Positions 1 to 6,286 of a DNA stretch of 31,979 nt are shown here, piece by piece. The stretch's first letter is position 1, and each line of letters starts with the position of its first letter. Source of the stretch: a virus; IMG/VR virus record IMGVR_UViG_3300031834_000898, positions 1-31,979 of that record; one strand, given 5' to 3'. The position numbers were made by a program, and so were the translations under genes. The notes below the pieces were generated by a model. That model saw only the letters and a program-made list of their open reading frames with translations. It was not told where the DNA came from and ran no database searches.

Positions 1-124
1 TGACAACCATGGCCGGGAGCCCATACCACTGCATGTAGAACTTGGTGCCAGGGGTGGCGACCCAAGCCAGGGGCTCCTCGATAACCATGCCAGGGCCGAA
101 GAGAGAGGGGATGTCAGCAAGCAC
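1..124 (-). CDS. Hypothetical protein, 3' end beyond window edge
   Basis: An open frame runs from a GTG at 124 off the left edge (41 codons visible). The GTG shares its G with the TAG stop of the upstream methyltransferase gene (TAGTG). A good Shine-Dalgarno (GGAGG, 7 nt before the GTG) lies inside the end of that gene, so the two are probably translationally coupled. The visible part is rich in Gly, Pro and aromatic residues (FGPGMV, KFYMQWYG). An internal ATG at 88 is a weaker start. I do not recognise a family. Truncated by the window. Confidence 0.6.
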   Translation of the reverse strand, partial: MLADIPSLFGPGMVIEEPLAWVATPGTKFYMQWYGLPAMVV

Positions 125-963
125 TAAGTCACCTCCGCGTAAATAAACTGCACTATATCGCTCTGCTTTCCTGGGGCACCACCCCATTTAAATCGATTGC
201 TAACAGAACCATCCTTCCAGTCATACCATGCCGCAGAGAAGGGTTTGAAATACTTAGCAATAATAGACACGAAGTCTACGTAGGAGTATTCCTGGACATG
301 GAATTTGTTGGCTGTCTTCTGCGTATAGAACTGGCAGGGGGTGGTAAACACCACAACTCCACCGAACTTCATCTTGTCCCTGATTCCGCACATTAACGAC
401 GGGATGTCCTTTACCTCGACATGCTCGACAACCTCGGTACAAATCGCCACGTCAAACAGTTCCCCGACTAACGTTTCCACCTTTCCATTTAGGAAGGTTA
501 TGTTCTCAGCCGAGTGGTACTTAATGGCGTAGTCCAACTCGTCCTCGTTAATATCTATACCAACAATTTCCTTGGCTGAGTTACTAAGAATCCTTGTCCC
601 GTAGCCATATCCGCAGCCAATGTCAAGAACCCGTTTATTATTACACAGGGGAGCCCAAAGATAAAAACGATCAACATGCGCATCATAGTAATATTTGCGT
701 TGAGGTGTAGAATTATATCTTATCGGCTCTGTAAATTTGACACTACCATTATACTCGGCATTGTTTGACAATCTGCCGGACTCGGTGCACTCAATTATCA
801 CCTCAAGTGGATAACGGCCAACAGGTCTCCAGAATCCTGGCACCTCTTCTATAGGTTCGTTCTTGCCGATAGACATATAGTGTCCAGTAATAGCATGGAA
901 CCATATCTCATCGGCAGGGTGGGACTGTTCTCGCATCTCCTCATACGTAAGGTAGTACTTCAT
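124..963 (-). CDS. Class I SAM-dependent methyltransferase
   Basis: A 279-residue protein that should transfer a methyl group from S-adenosylmethionine. Motif I is VLDIGCGYG (about 112-120), the ribose-binding acid sits in GIDIN (about 135-139), and the post-motif block is DVAICTEVVEH (about 171-181). This is the UbiG/Methyltransf_11-type Rossmann pattern. It lacks the DPPY or PC catalytic motifs of DNA adenine or cytosine methylases, so a small-molecule, sugar or protein substrate is more likely than DNA. About 90 N-terminal residues precede the fold and are of unknown function. The start ATG overlaps the stop of the Cys-rich gene upstream (ATGA). The substrate cannot be told from sequence. 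Confidence 0.85.
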   Translation of the reverse strand: MKYYLTYEEMREQSHPADEIWFHAITGHYMSIGKNEPIEEVPGFWRPVGRYPLEVIIECTESGRLSNNAEYNGSVKFTEPIRYNSTPQRKYYYDAHVDRFYLWAPLCNNKRVLDIGCGYGYGTRILSNSAKEIVGIDINEDELDYAIKYHSAENITFLNGKVETLVGELFDVAICTEVVEHVEVKDIPSLMCGIRDKMKFGGVVVFTTPCQFYTQKTANKFHVQEYSYVDFVSIIAKYFKPFSAAWYDWKDGSVSNRFKWGGAPGKQSDIVQFIYAEVT

Positions 964-1127
964 TTATTCTTGCTCGCTATCCTATCCAGCCGCATACGGT
1001 AGACGCCTGGGCCACGGCATGAGCCGTCTCGATCACAGCCAATGCTACAGGCCCAGAGGTCGTAGAAGTGGCACTTGGAAGAGCAGGTGCCGTCTTTGTT
1101 ATGAGCTATGGTGAAGGACTTCTTCAT
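960..1127 (-). CDS. Small cysteine-rich protein, 55 aa
   Basis: This short gene fills the gap between the nuclease and methyltransferase genes. ATG at 1127 follows a Shine-Dalgarno (TGAGGTACA) that starts just after the upstream TAG, and its TGA overlaps the methyltransferase ATG (ATGA). The 55-residue product has five cysteines (positions 15, 19, 27, 31, 37) in a CX3C...CX3C...C arrangement with nearby His20, suggesting a small metal-binding or disulfide-stabilised fold. It ends in a basic tail. No named family was recognised. Start, ribosome site and coupled stop make it likely to be real. Confidence 0.7.
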   Translation of the reverse strand: MKKSFTIAHNKDGTCSSKCHFYDLWACSIGCDRDGSCRGPGVYRMRLDRIASKNK

Positions 1128-1137
1128 TGTACCTCAG

Positions 1138-1605
1138 CTAAAACATATCCTCTACTAAATACTTCCTGTCGTCAATGGCGATTGGCTTGGGACGATCCTC
1201 TATGAAGCCACTCCACTTGTCTGCCGTATACGCCATTAACTCTGGAATACAAACGCACGACTCTGTCTTTGTATAGAAAGGCCATCCAATTAGAAACACA
1301 GACGAATGGTTATAAACTATAGCGAGCAGGTCAAAGTCATCATCCTTATAGTTTGATTGCCCACCATTAGCAGACCCCTTGCCCTTAAGGATTACTACCC
1401 TTGGTTTTCTGCTATACCCATCAGAGCACCCTCTGTGCATCCCGCTCTTTACCTGTACACGCACAGTTTTTGGAATCCTTGGGTTATAAGCAATGAAATC
1501 AACGGCAGTAGGGGCGGAAATAGGCACGAACACAGCCCAGTCTCTGTTGACGAACTCCTTCATAGCCAAGAACTCGCCCTTGGCTCCATTGTCTATATTG
1601 CTCAC
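1138..1605 (-). CDS. PD-(D/E)XK endonuclease-like protein
   Basis: Resembles the PD-(D/E)XK endonuclease family (PDDEXK_5/resolvase-like). From a GTG start at 1605 the 155-residue protein has GAKGE (about 7-11) followed by a helix, then VPISAPTAVDF with Asp36, then VRVQVKSG with Gln51 and Lys53, matching the E...D...(E/Q)xK order of the fold. The frame is open further upstream (TTG at 1677), but that would add a hydrophobic N-terminus overlapping a separate zinc-ribbon gene. The GTG overlaps that gene's TGA (GTGA), which supports the shorter start. It could process DNA junctions or degrade DNA. Gln in place of Glu at the QVK position is tolerated in the family. Confidence 0.65.
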   Translation of the reverse strand: MSNIDNGAKGEFLAMKEFVNRDWAVFVPISAPTAVDFIAYNPRIPKTVRVQVKSGMHRGCSDGYSRKPRVVILKGKGSANGGQSNYKDDDFDLLAIVYNHSSVFLIGWPFYTKTESCVCIPELMAYTADKWSGFIEDRPKPIAIDDRKYLVEDMF

Positions 1606-1721
1606 TGCTTCAGGTACGACCAGCACATATGGCACTGCCGACAGTAGCAGTAGACATAGGCCAGCCCGTCTCTCCAAACCTCTCGAACATCATTTGACCC
1701 GCAGTAGCCGCACAGCGGCAT
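1602..1721 (-). CDS. Tiny zinc-ribbon protein, 39 aa
   Basis: A 39-residue frame between the 102-aa gene and the nuclease. ATG at 1721 overlaps the upstream TAA (TAATG) and has GGAGG just before it. The TGA overlaps the nuclease GTG (GTGA). Cysteines lie at 4 and 7 (CGYC) and at 25, 27, 30 and 33 (CYCRQCHMC), giving two CX2C knuckles about 23 residues apart, the spacing of a treble-clef or zinc-ribbon fold. It probably binds one Zn and may be a nucleic-acid or partner-binding module. Other reading frames here give a spurious signal-peptide-like extension of the nuclease. Confidence 0.7.
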   Translation of the reverse strand: MPLCGYCGSNDVREVWRDGLAYVYCYCRQCHMCWSYLKQ

Positions 1722-2029
1722 TAGACCTCCATGGCGATAAGCTCGCTCTCAATGCGCTTCTTCGGCTCGTCCCACCTGATGGTAACCCCGTCGTTTCGGG
1801 CGTCTGCGAAGAAGCCCTCAACAACGAGCAAAGGCACCAGGGCCTCGTTTACACTGCGCCAGTGGGCGCCAGTATATTCGTACCGTGTCCTGTAGTGTCC
1901 GGCGGTAGCAGCAATCTCTATCTGCGAGAGCACCTGCTTAAAGATGTTCTTAGCGATAAACTCGGGGTTGTTCTTCTCCTTATCGACACTGCTATCGGTA
2001 AGGGCCTTCATGTCTTCAGCGATACTCAT
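1721..2029 (-). CDS. Hypothetical protein, 102 aa
   Basis: ATG at 2029 follows GGAAGGAAGTG, which overlaps the end of the upstream gene. The last codons and TAA overlap the zinc-ribbon start. The protein is helical at the N-terminus (acidic/Lys mix). It has an HYRTRYEYTGAHW segment in the middle and a charged C-terminal strand-helix region. No catalytic motif stands out and I do not recognise a family. Its place in a tightly coupled string of small genes suggests an early or accessory phage function. Confidence 0.75.
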   Translation of the reverse strand: MSIAEDMKALTDSSVDKEKNNPEFIAKNIFKQVLSQIEIAATAGHYRTRYEYTGAHWRSVNEALVPLLVVEGFFADARNDGVTIRWDEPKKRIESELIAMEV

Positions 2030-2032
2030 GGC

Positions 2033-2236
2033 TTACACTTCCTTCCAGTCTGTGACTTCCCTGCATTCCATAATGAACTTCCGGGGCTTCTCGTGGAGCT
2101 TCCCCGAGGCGAGGCGCTTCTCCTGGTCATTCTTCTTCCAGTCCAGAGCACTCACCGCCGCATCAATCGACTCCAGGTTCTGGCGCACAAGCACCAGCCC
2201 ATTCTTGTCTCTGTAGATAATCCGATACTCAAGCAT
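2033..2236 (-). CDS. Hypothetical protein, 67 aa
   Basis: The start is taken as ATG 2236 (MLEYRI), which has GGAGG 6 nt upstream and overlaps the end of the preceding gene by 8 nt. A longer frame from 2275 would lie deep inside that gene. The sequence begins with beta-strand-like segments (LEYRIIYRDKNGLVLVRQN) and then a Lys-rich helical part. Its first half resembles a small two-stranded sheet. No family recognised. Confidence 0.7.
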   Translation of the reverse strand: MLEYRIIYRDKNGLVLVRQNLESIDAAVSALDWKKNDQEKRLASGKLHEKPRKFIMECREVTDWKEV

Positions 2237-2840
2237 CACCAGCCTCCGAATTAACCTCGCAACGCACGTAGCCACGTTTACGAATAGGAGATGTAGCCTC
2301 TCTATAGCCCCTCTTTACTCCAGTATCAAGATATAACCTAAACGGAAAGCCTCCAGGTATGGCAATGGCAAGCATTACCCCTTCTGTAATCACTTGGTTT
2401 TCGTCAACCCAGTGTCGCCATGCGTCAGCACCAGGGCCGCTAACGCCCCTCGAAATATTTCTCGCCCTAGTGGCCTCAATCGCATCCCAGTCTTTCTTGC
2501 TCATCTCTGGGATGTGCTCAATAACAACAGCAGATGCAGTAACGTCGCCTGGAGTAAACTTATTCAGTACTGCTTTTACAGCCTTCAAGTGGCGAGAAGA
2601 AGGGTCAACACATGGGGAATGCTCAAGGTAAGCTTTTCTTTCTTCCTCTTCGGTTAAGTCAGCATATGGATCCCTTATGTTGGCGATTGGGAACCCAAGC
2701 GCTATACCAGAAAGAATCTTTTCTGCGTATTCGCTCTTGGCCAAGCCCTTCCAAGCGTATGAACCAAGGATTCTCTCCTTTAGGTGATGAGATCCATGCT
2801 TGTTCGCCCACTCTATAAGAGTCACTTCTTTCCTACTCAT
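2229..2840 (-). CDS. Hypothetical protein, 203 aa
   Basis: ATG 2840 lies in an ATGA overlap with the upstream gene and has AGGAG about 9 nt before it. The 203-residue product starts with a helical, basic section (EWANKHGSHHLKERILGSYAWKG is the notable part, read in pieces). It contains an acidic linker DLTEEEERK and ends in a strand-rich region with a GGFPFRLYLDTG stretch. Two closely spaced histidines near residue 17 and an HWVDEN motif are possible functional points, but no known active site can be assigned. One of the larger genes of the left operon. Confidence 0.75.
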   Translation of the reverse strand: MSRKEVTLIEWANKHGSHHLKERILGSYAWKGLAKSEYAEKILSGIALGFPIANIRDPYADLTEEEERKAYLEHSPCVDPSSRHLKAVKAVLNKFTPGDVTASAVVIEHIPEMSKKDWDAIEATRARNISRGVSGPGADAWRHWVDENQVITEGVMLAIAIPGGFPFRLYLDTGVKRGYREATSPIRKRGYVRCEVNSEAGDA

Positions 2841-3028
2841 TGTTCTTTGCTCCTGTTCTTCTTGTCCTTAGGTCTTGGGGTCACTGGTTCGACAACATCG
2901 CCCTTTGACAACTGGACATCCTGAGTCAGAGCGGTAAGAAAAGGCAGCGCCGAGCGCCTAGTTACCCCGCCCTTTAAAAGGATCCTAAGCTTGGCCGGCA
3001 CCTTGAGAATATTATCCGTCTTACCCAT
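2837..3028 (-). CDS. Hypothetical basic protein, 63 aa
   Basis: Short Lys/Arg-rich protein (KLRILLKGGVTRRSALPF; C-terminal KDKKNRSK) that could bind nucleic acid. ATG 3028 overlaps the end of the upstream gene by 8 nt. The nearest purine-rich site (AAGAGGA) sits directly against the ATG, so the start is uncertain and a later start is possible. The TGA overlaps the next ATG (ATGA), which supports the reading frame. No family recognised. Confidence 0.6.
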   Translation of the reverse strand: MGKTDNILKVPAKLRILLKGGVTRRSALPFLTALTQDVQLSKGDVVEPVTPRPKDKKNRSKEQ

Positions 3029-3383
3029 TCCTCTTCAGCTCCTTTATCCACCCCACAATATCCACATTCCCCCCGTCAAGATAGATGATCGGCTTAAGCA
3101 GCCTCTTAGCCTCTGTGTGCTCTTGGCGTGCGCCCTCTGACTCAGTCCACTTGGGGAGCATAAGAACCCCGTCACAGGACCCCAGGAGCCGCTTATAGGC
3201 CTTGACGAACTGGGCATGCTCTGTGCAGTAATCAAGTAGGTAGCTGTTGAGGCACAGCGCAGCACCCCCATTCTCCCAGATAAGATCCGCATAGGACAAG
3301 GCGAAGGCGCAGTTGTCCATCTGCACCCGTGGATTGGCATCGCTATACGGTCCGCTTATGAAGATCCATGGGCGGTCTTTCAT
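3021..3383 (-). CDS. DUF4406 / nucleoside 2-deoxyribosyltransferase-like protein
   Basis: A 120-residue protein with the DUF4406 pattern: an opening strand IFISGPYS (7-14), a helix with an F-A-x-x-Y-A pattern, then CDGVLMLPKW (70-79) and SEGARQEHTEA (82-92), where the Ser-Glu-Gly-Ala and Glu88 match the nucleotide-binding loop and conserved Glu of deoxyribosyltransferase-fold proteins. Such proteins may act on nucleosides or nucleotide-sugar-like ligands, but DUF4406 activity is not established. ATG 3383 is chosen because GGAGG lies 7 nt upstream. The GTG six bases earlier is too close to it. Overlaps the upstream stop (ATGA). Confidence 0.75.
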   Translation of the reverse strand: MKDRPWIFISGPYSDANPRVQMDNCAFALSYADLIWENGGAALCLNSYLLDYCTEHAQFVKAYKRLLGSCDGVLMLPKWTESEGARQEHTEAKRLLKPIIYLDGGNVDIVGWIKELKRNG

Positions 3384-3610
3384 TCGCACACCTCCGTCAT
3401 GAGCCCAATTGTCGTAGACATAACTCGCAGCACTTCCAAGGTCTCCTTCTTTGGCCGATGGTCTGCAATCGACATCTCCAACCTGTAGAGCTGCTCGTTA
3501 AGCGTCTCCATCAGCCTCGGCAACGCATCCACTCCCCAGTCCATTCGTTCCTTGATCTCTTTCATCGCATCTCGCCCGTCATTCATTACGTCCTCGGGGT
3601 CTCGAATCAT
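3380..3610 (-). CDS. Hypothetical helical protein, 76 aa
   Basis: ATG 3610 follows GGGAG at good spacing. The product is almost entirely helical, with alternating charged and hydrophobic residues (a heptad-like run from about residue 12 to 70, including MKEIKERMDWGV and METLNEQLYRLE), so it may form a coiled coil or a helical bundle. It is coupled to the DUF4406-like gene by an ATGA overlap. No family recognised. Confidence 0.7.
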   Translation of the reverse strand: MIRDPEDVMNDGRDAMKEIKERMDWGVDALPRLMETLNEQLYRLEMSIADHRPKKETLEVLRVMSTTIGLMTEVCE

Positions 3611-3619
3611 ATAGTCTCC

Positions 3620-3919
3620 CTACCCAGCCTTGAATGAAGCAATAACTACCTGCGGTGCTGAGTACTCTTCGTTTGGAACCCCTACCTCACAAACAACTAC
3701 AGCCTCAGGACTAACCCATCCGTCATAAGAATGACGAAATGTTTGCACCACCCCGTCCTTCCCAACCCATCGAGAACACCACCCATCGTTCTCCCAAACA
3801 TAGCCAGCCCCCTGGGGGTGCATCCTCCGCGCCTCGAACTCATCCTTCGCCACAACCATGCACCCATACCACTCGTCATAGCCAGGCTCGGTTGCTCTAC
3901 GTAACAGATATAACCTCAT
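3620..3919 (-). CDS. Hypothetical protein, 99 aa
   Basis: ATG 3919 follows GAGGAGGTGAG, a strong ribosome site that overlaps the stop of the gene upstream. Sequence: an N-terminal strand (MRLYLLRR), a YDEWYGCMVVA block, a helix (DEFEARRMHP) and then WEN..WCSRW and a beta-rich C-terminus. The layout (reporter strand, A/S-rich helix following 'VVAKDEFEAR') resembles small phage proteins of unknown role. No active-site motif seen. Confidence 0.75.
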   Translation of the reverse strand: MRLYLLRRATEPGYDEWYGCMVVAKDEFEARRMHPQGAGYVWENDGWCSRWVGKDGVVQTFRHSYDGWVSPEAVVVCEVGVPNEEYSAPQVVIASFKAG

Positions 3920-3920
3920 C

Positions 3921-4280
3921 TCACCTCCTCAACGCCAGAATATCAACCAGCCTGCGACCCTCTATCCAGAGATTTAGTTGCACGGTGTCGTAGGCCTTCA
4001 CCACCACCGTCAACCCAATCTCCTTCGCCTCAAACATAAACGATACCTTCCTGTGCTTGTAGAGCTCCACCTGCAGTGGCATCCCGTCCTTGACCACCGG
4101 GAACCTAATCGTATTACTCGCCTCGTCTACCCACTTACTCCACTTCCTCCACCACCTAAACCTTATCCTCCCAAGCAACTCCCCATGCGTACCCCTAAGA
4201 CGTAGCTCCTCTACCGGCGCTATCCCCTGGATAATCAGCCTCTTCTCCTCATCCTCCCAGGGAGTGCTAAACACCGTCAT
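3921..4280 (-). CDS. Hypothetical basic beta-rich protein, 119 aa
   Basis: The frame opens at 4304, but the ATG at 4280 (MTVFSTPWEDEE) overlaps the upstream gene by only 14 nt and gives a more natural N-terminus. No strong Shine-Dalgarno decides between them. The protein is rich in Arg, Lys and Trp (RFRWWRKWSKWVDE) and in alternating beta segments, as in small nucleic-acid-binding domains. Function unknown. It lies second or third in the leftward operon. Confidence 0.6.
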   Translation of the reverse strand: MTVFSTPWEDEEKRLIIQGIAPVEELRLRGTHGELLGRIRFRWWRKWSKWVDEASNTIRFPVVKDGMPLQVELYKHRKVSFMFEAKEIGLTVVVKAYDTVQLNLWIEGRRLVDILALRR

Positions 4281-4467
4281 CAGGCAGCTCCACCTTCGGA
4301 CCAAACTCCATATCGTAGTAGTCAGTCTCGCTCATCCTCTCTCCAGCCCTCATCACATGCGCCGATATTCCCCCTACCTCTATCAACCAGTGACACTTGA
4401 ACCTCTTGCTCCGCCCCCAATATATCCCCGGCTCCTTCGGCCGCCCCGTCGTCCACTCCGTGGTCAT
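4267..4467 (-). CDS. Hypothetical protein, 66 aa (PGxYW motif)
   Basis: ATG 4467 follows GAGGAGAGAGAGAG. The N-terminal part contains PKEPGIYWGRSK followed by a strand (HWLIEVGG), recalling the 'PGxYW' opening of small phage and bacterial DUF551-like proteins, but the resemblance is short. The C-terminal half is acidic. It overlaps the 119-aa gene at its 3' end and a candidate 47-aa gene at its 5' end (ATGA). Confidence 0.65.
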   Translation of the reverse strand: MTTEWTTGRPKEPGIYWGRSKRFKCHWLIEVGGISAHVMRAGERMSETDYYDMEFGPKVELPDDGV

Positions 4468-4607
4468 CTCTCTCTCTCCTCAAAGCTAGCCGCCCATGGA
4501 GGCGTTGCTCCTACACCCGCTGACCACGTCCTAGGTGGTACTGTAGGCCTTTTGGTATGGCTCCGTTGACCTACGTCGTATAGCAACACATAGGGACCGC
4601 TAACCAT
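4464..4607 (-). CDS. Candidate first gene of left operon, 47 aa
   Basis: A short frame from ATG 4607, with GGAGG about 10 nt upstream, whose TGA overlaps the next gene's ATG (ATGA). That coupling is the same as in the rest of the operon and is the main evidence. The product is Pro/Arg/Ser-rich with no recognisable domain, so it may be unstructured. A competing 27-aa frame (4571-4654) overlaps it. An inverted repeat of 10 bp (4493-4502 with 4618-4627) spans it. Moderate to low confidence. Confidence 0.4.
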   Translation of the reverse strand: MVSGPYVLLYDVGQRSHTKRPTVPPRTWSAGVGATPPWAASFEERER

Positions 4608-4780
4608 TGCTTGGTATCCTCCATGGGCTGGAGCCGCGTATTTCGTCCCGTCATGCTCCTACTATCTGCCCCACATACAAGCTCCTCACCCCTTATATTC
4701 CTAACTATTAATTCCTCACGCCACCAGTAGCCCTCGCTACGGGGGACTACCCCCTCCACATACCACCTTCCCCTCCACCA

Positions 4781-4809
4781 AGGGTGGGGTGGCACCCCTA
4801 CCCCACCCT
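4781..4809. other. Perfect 10-bp hairpin in divergent region
   Basis: AGGGTGGGGT (4781-4790) pairs exactly with ACCCCACCCT (4800-4809) around a 9-nt loop. There is no adjacent T-run on either strand, so it is not a typical intrinsic terminator. It could be a replication or regulatory structure. Confidence 0.6.
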
Positions 4810-4919
4810 GTTGGGTAGGAAAGCCAGAGATCTGGAGGTAGAGGAGGCAGGCGCATGGGCGTCGGGGGGCTGGACGGTGGGTGCGCTCTAGGGCGCGCGC
4901 GCGTGATGCGCGCAGGCCC

Positions 4920-4953
4920 ACACGCGCACCGATGATTGACGCGTGTATCATCG
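4920..4953. repeat. Two interlocked dyads
   Basis: ACACGCG (4920-4926) is the inverse of CGCGTGT (4940-4946). CGATGAT (4930-4936) is the inverse of ATCATCG (4947-4953). The arms interleave, so only one dyad can be extruded at a time. They follow a GCGCGCGCG run at about 4892-4902. This is the kind of symmetry seen in operator or origin sequences. No protein can be assigned. Confidence 0.5.
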
Positions 4954-5098
4954 TAGGGGGGGGGCAGAAGGGGCATCCACCTACCCCCTACGCCAGCTAC
5001 CTAGGCATCAGGGGGTACGAAAGCAGGGTGAGCATTGGGGGGTATGGATTGGGTAGTGTATGATCTTGATACACAGGGGTATGGGCATGGCATTGGCT

Positions 5099-5179
5099 AG
5101 GGGGGATGGGTATTGGCAATGGGCATGGGGTATTGGATAGGGGATGGGGACATAGTAGGCATCTTAATAGGGGGGGGGG
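5099..5179 (+). repeat. G-rich 20-bp imperfect repeats with G-quadruplex potential
   Basis: Two adjacent copies (5108-5127 and 5128-5147), each beginning GGGTATTGG, match at 14 of 20 positions. The stretch has successive runs of three or more G with short spacers and ends in G10 at 5170-5179. Cytosine is nearly absent from this strand. Four G-runs within about 30 nt could fold as a G-quadruplex. Confidence 0.55.
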
Positions 5180-5195
5180 AGAGGAGCTTGGGGCG

Positions 5196-5357
5196 ATGCT
5201 TCTGCCTAAGGCAGAAGCCCGTACGGTGATAGACCGATTCAATGTTACAGATACTGGGGCGAGAAGTCAATGGCTATGGCGAACAATTAATCAAGAATGG
5301 GGGTTGACGCACCGATACTACTGTCGTATGATGCTTGTAGTGGCAATGAGAGATTGA
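5196..5357 (+). CDS. Hypothetical small protein, 53 aa
   Basis: The frame is open from 5106, but that N-terminal part would be read from the G-rich repeat and looks unnatural. ATG 5196 has AGGAG about 9 nt upstream. The product (MLLPKAEARTVIDRFN...) is mixed helical, with a C-terminal YYCRMMLVVAMRD. A perfect 9-bp hairpin with a 3-nt loop (5198-5218) covers the first codons. The stop codon (5355-5357) lies in the left arm of another hairpin, as in the genes downstream, which favours a real gene. Family unknown. Confidence 0.45.
   Translation: MLLPKAEARTVIDRFNVTDTGARSQWLWRTINQEWGLTHRYYCRMMLVVAMRD
5198..5218 (+). promoter_or_regulatory. Strong hairpin at start of the 53-aa gene
   Basis: GCTTCTGCC (5198-5206) pairs perfectly with GGCAGAAGC (5210-5218) around TAA. 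Because it begins at the third base of the presumed ATG, it could block initiation or act as a protein-binding RNA site. Confidence 0.5.
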
Positions 5358-5428
5358 GAGAAAAAGAATTAATGGTCTCTCAAGGCCTTGTACGTGGGGC
5401 TTATAGTGAGGGCCGTGAGTAACGGCCC
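5354..5428 (+). other. Intercistronic hairpin pair
   Basis: TTGAGAGA (5354-5361) pairs with TCTCTCAA (5376-5383) and includes the stop codon of the preceding frame. GGGCCGT (5410-5416) pairs with ACGGCCC (5422-5428) around a 5-nt loop just before the ribosome site of the next gene. No T-tract follows, so these look more like processing or stability hairpins than intrinsic terminators. Confidence 0.55.
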
Positions 5429-5438
5429 CAAGGTTAAC

Positions 5439-5452
5439 AAAGGAGAATCGCA
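5439..5452 (+). promoter_or_regulatory. Recurring ribosome-binding leader, copy 1
   Basis: AACAAAGGAGAATCG precedes the ATG at 5453. Near-identical leaders occur before the genes at 5765 (ACAAAGGGAGAATCG) and 6365 (AACAAAGGAGAATCG). Each includes a full GGAG Shine-Dalgarno. The identity goes beyond the Shine-Dalgarno core, suggesting a duplicated leader. Confidence 0.7.
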
Positions 5453-5692
5453 ATGAGAACGCAGACTGCTACGAACGTGTGGGCGCGCCTTGAGGCTTTC
5501 GCCAATGACATGCGCCTTGACTGTGGCGACTTCATGTATATGGGCGAGCATGGCGATGTGAGAAGCTACAAGCACTCAGGCACTCGCCACTACTTGCACC
5601 TCAAGGGCCCAGAAGCCGAGCCGATGGCATGGATAGATGGGGAATTCTACCCTATTACGGATGCCGAAGCAGTGGCGCACGTACTCGCATAA
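5453..5692 (+). CDS. Hypothetical protein, 79 aa
   Basis: Starts at ATG 5453 behind the recurring leader with GGAG. The protein begins with an Ala-rich helix (ATNVWARLEAFANDMRLD) and continues as a beta-rich domain with several aromatic residues and four histidines (KHSGTRHYLHL, then DGEFYPITDAEAV). It looks like a small compact domain. No family recognised. It is followed 6 nt after its stop by a strong hairpin and has its own leader, so its expression may be set independently of its neighbours. Confidence 0.8.
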   Translation: MRTQTATNVWARLEAFANDMRLDCGDFMYMGEHGDVRSYKHSGTRHYLHLKGPEAEPMAWIDGEFYPITDAEAVAHVLA

Positions 5693-5698
5693 CCCACT

Positions 5699-5719
5699 GA
5701 GCGGCCGGGAAGGCCGCTC
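5699..5719 (+). other. Intercistronic hairpin
   Basis: GAGCGGCC (5699-5706) pairs perfectly with GGCCGCTC (5712-5719) around GGGAA. It lies just after the 79-aa gene. No T-run follows (GCCATGTTTACC), so termination would be weak at best. Confidence 0.6.
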
Positions 5720-5764
5720 GCCATGTTTACCCGTACGTAGGACCTGACAAAGGGAGAATCGCAA

Positions 5765-6286
5765 ATGGAAGTCAATTACGTAGTCAACGGAACCACTTAC
5801 ACCGATGAGAAGGCGTTCAAGAAGGCGCTAAAGCTAGCCAAGAAGGATGAAGCGCGTGCCGATGCCGAGGCGGATATGCTGTATGACATCGCATGCTGCA
5901 AGGCTCGTGAGGCGTACTGCATGACGCTTGCCATCCTTCCGAAAGAGGGAGAGATTACGAGTAGCATAGTATTCGTACCTGCAGGGAATACGTTCTCGGA
6001 GTGTATGCCGACGGCAGAGGATAAGCATCGCTATACGATCCGATGTGGAATGATGGCGGGAGAGTACCATACCGTTCGGTTCTTCGCGCCAACGATTACT
6101 CACGTTGCCCTTGCATCGTGCGGTGTCGTGGCGCTTCGTGAGAGCGATGATGACCGAATATCATGGTACGCCATCGGAAGCTCCGAGAAGGCCGGAAGAA
6201 CGGCAACATCGACGAAAGCATTTCCCGAGCGCGTATCCGCCCTCATTGAGGAGACGTTCAAGACAAACGGAGAGCTTCGCTCGTAG
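5765..6286 (+). CDS. Hypothetical protein, 173 aa
   Basis: ATG 5765 behind leader copy 2. N-terminal strand and turn (MEVNYVVNGTTYTDEKAFKKAL), then a Lys/Ala/Glu-rich helix with AKKDEARADAEADML, then a mixed alpha/beta region with YTIRCGMM and a C-terminal helix. The opening 'VNGTTYTDEKAFKKAL' pattern (a short hairpin leading into a helix with a Lys pair) resembles small phage accessory proteins, but I cannot name a family. Its stop codon is the 5' edge of a double hairpin. Confidence 0.8.
   Translation: MEVNYVVNGTTYTDEKAFKKALKLAKKDEARADAEADMLYDIACCKAREAYCMTLAILPKEGEITSSIVFVPAGNTFSECMPTAEDKHRYTIRCGMMAGEYHTVRFFAPTITHVALASCGVVALRESDDDRISWYAIGSSEKAGRTATSTKAFPERVSALIEETFKTNGELRS

Larger units (their letters stand above)
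4608..5195. promoter_or_regulatory. Divergent noncoding control/origin candidate region
   Basis: About 590 bp between the leftward operon and the rightward genes without a convincing CDS. It holds an AT-rich island near 4690-4720 (candidate leftward promoter), a GGGGG/CCCCC hairpin (4741-4754), a 10-bp stem with 9-nt loop (4781-4809), an alternating GC run with dyads (about 4890-4953) and a G-rich, C-poor stretch from about 4955 to 5180. A possible rightward sigma70-like element is TATGAT at 5059-5064 with a poor -35 (TTGGGG, 18-bp spacer). Divergent transcription plus clustered dyads fits a phage origin or operator region, but no iteron set or DnaA box was recognised. Confidence 0.45.

Noticed and set aside
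1493-2254. 253-codon plus-strand frame
   Set aside because: It is antisense to three coupled genes with good ribosome sites, including the zinc-ribbon and nuclease.
4571-4951. 126-codon minus-strand frame in the divergent region
   Set aside because: It crosses GC hairpins and repeats, its composition is Pro/Arg-heavy and no ribosome site sits at its start. Only its 3' end (4571-4654) might be a 27-aa frame, which conflicts with the better-coupled 4464-4607.
5035-5064. Rightward sigma70 promoter in the G-rich region
   Set aside because: The -10 TATGAT is acceptable but the -35 (TTGGGG, 18-bp spacer) is weak, so it is only mentioned.
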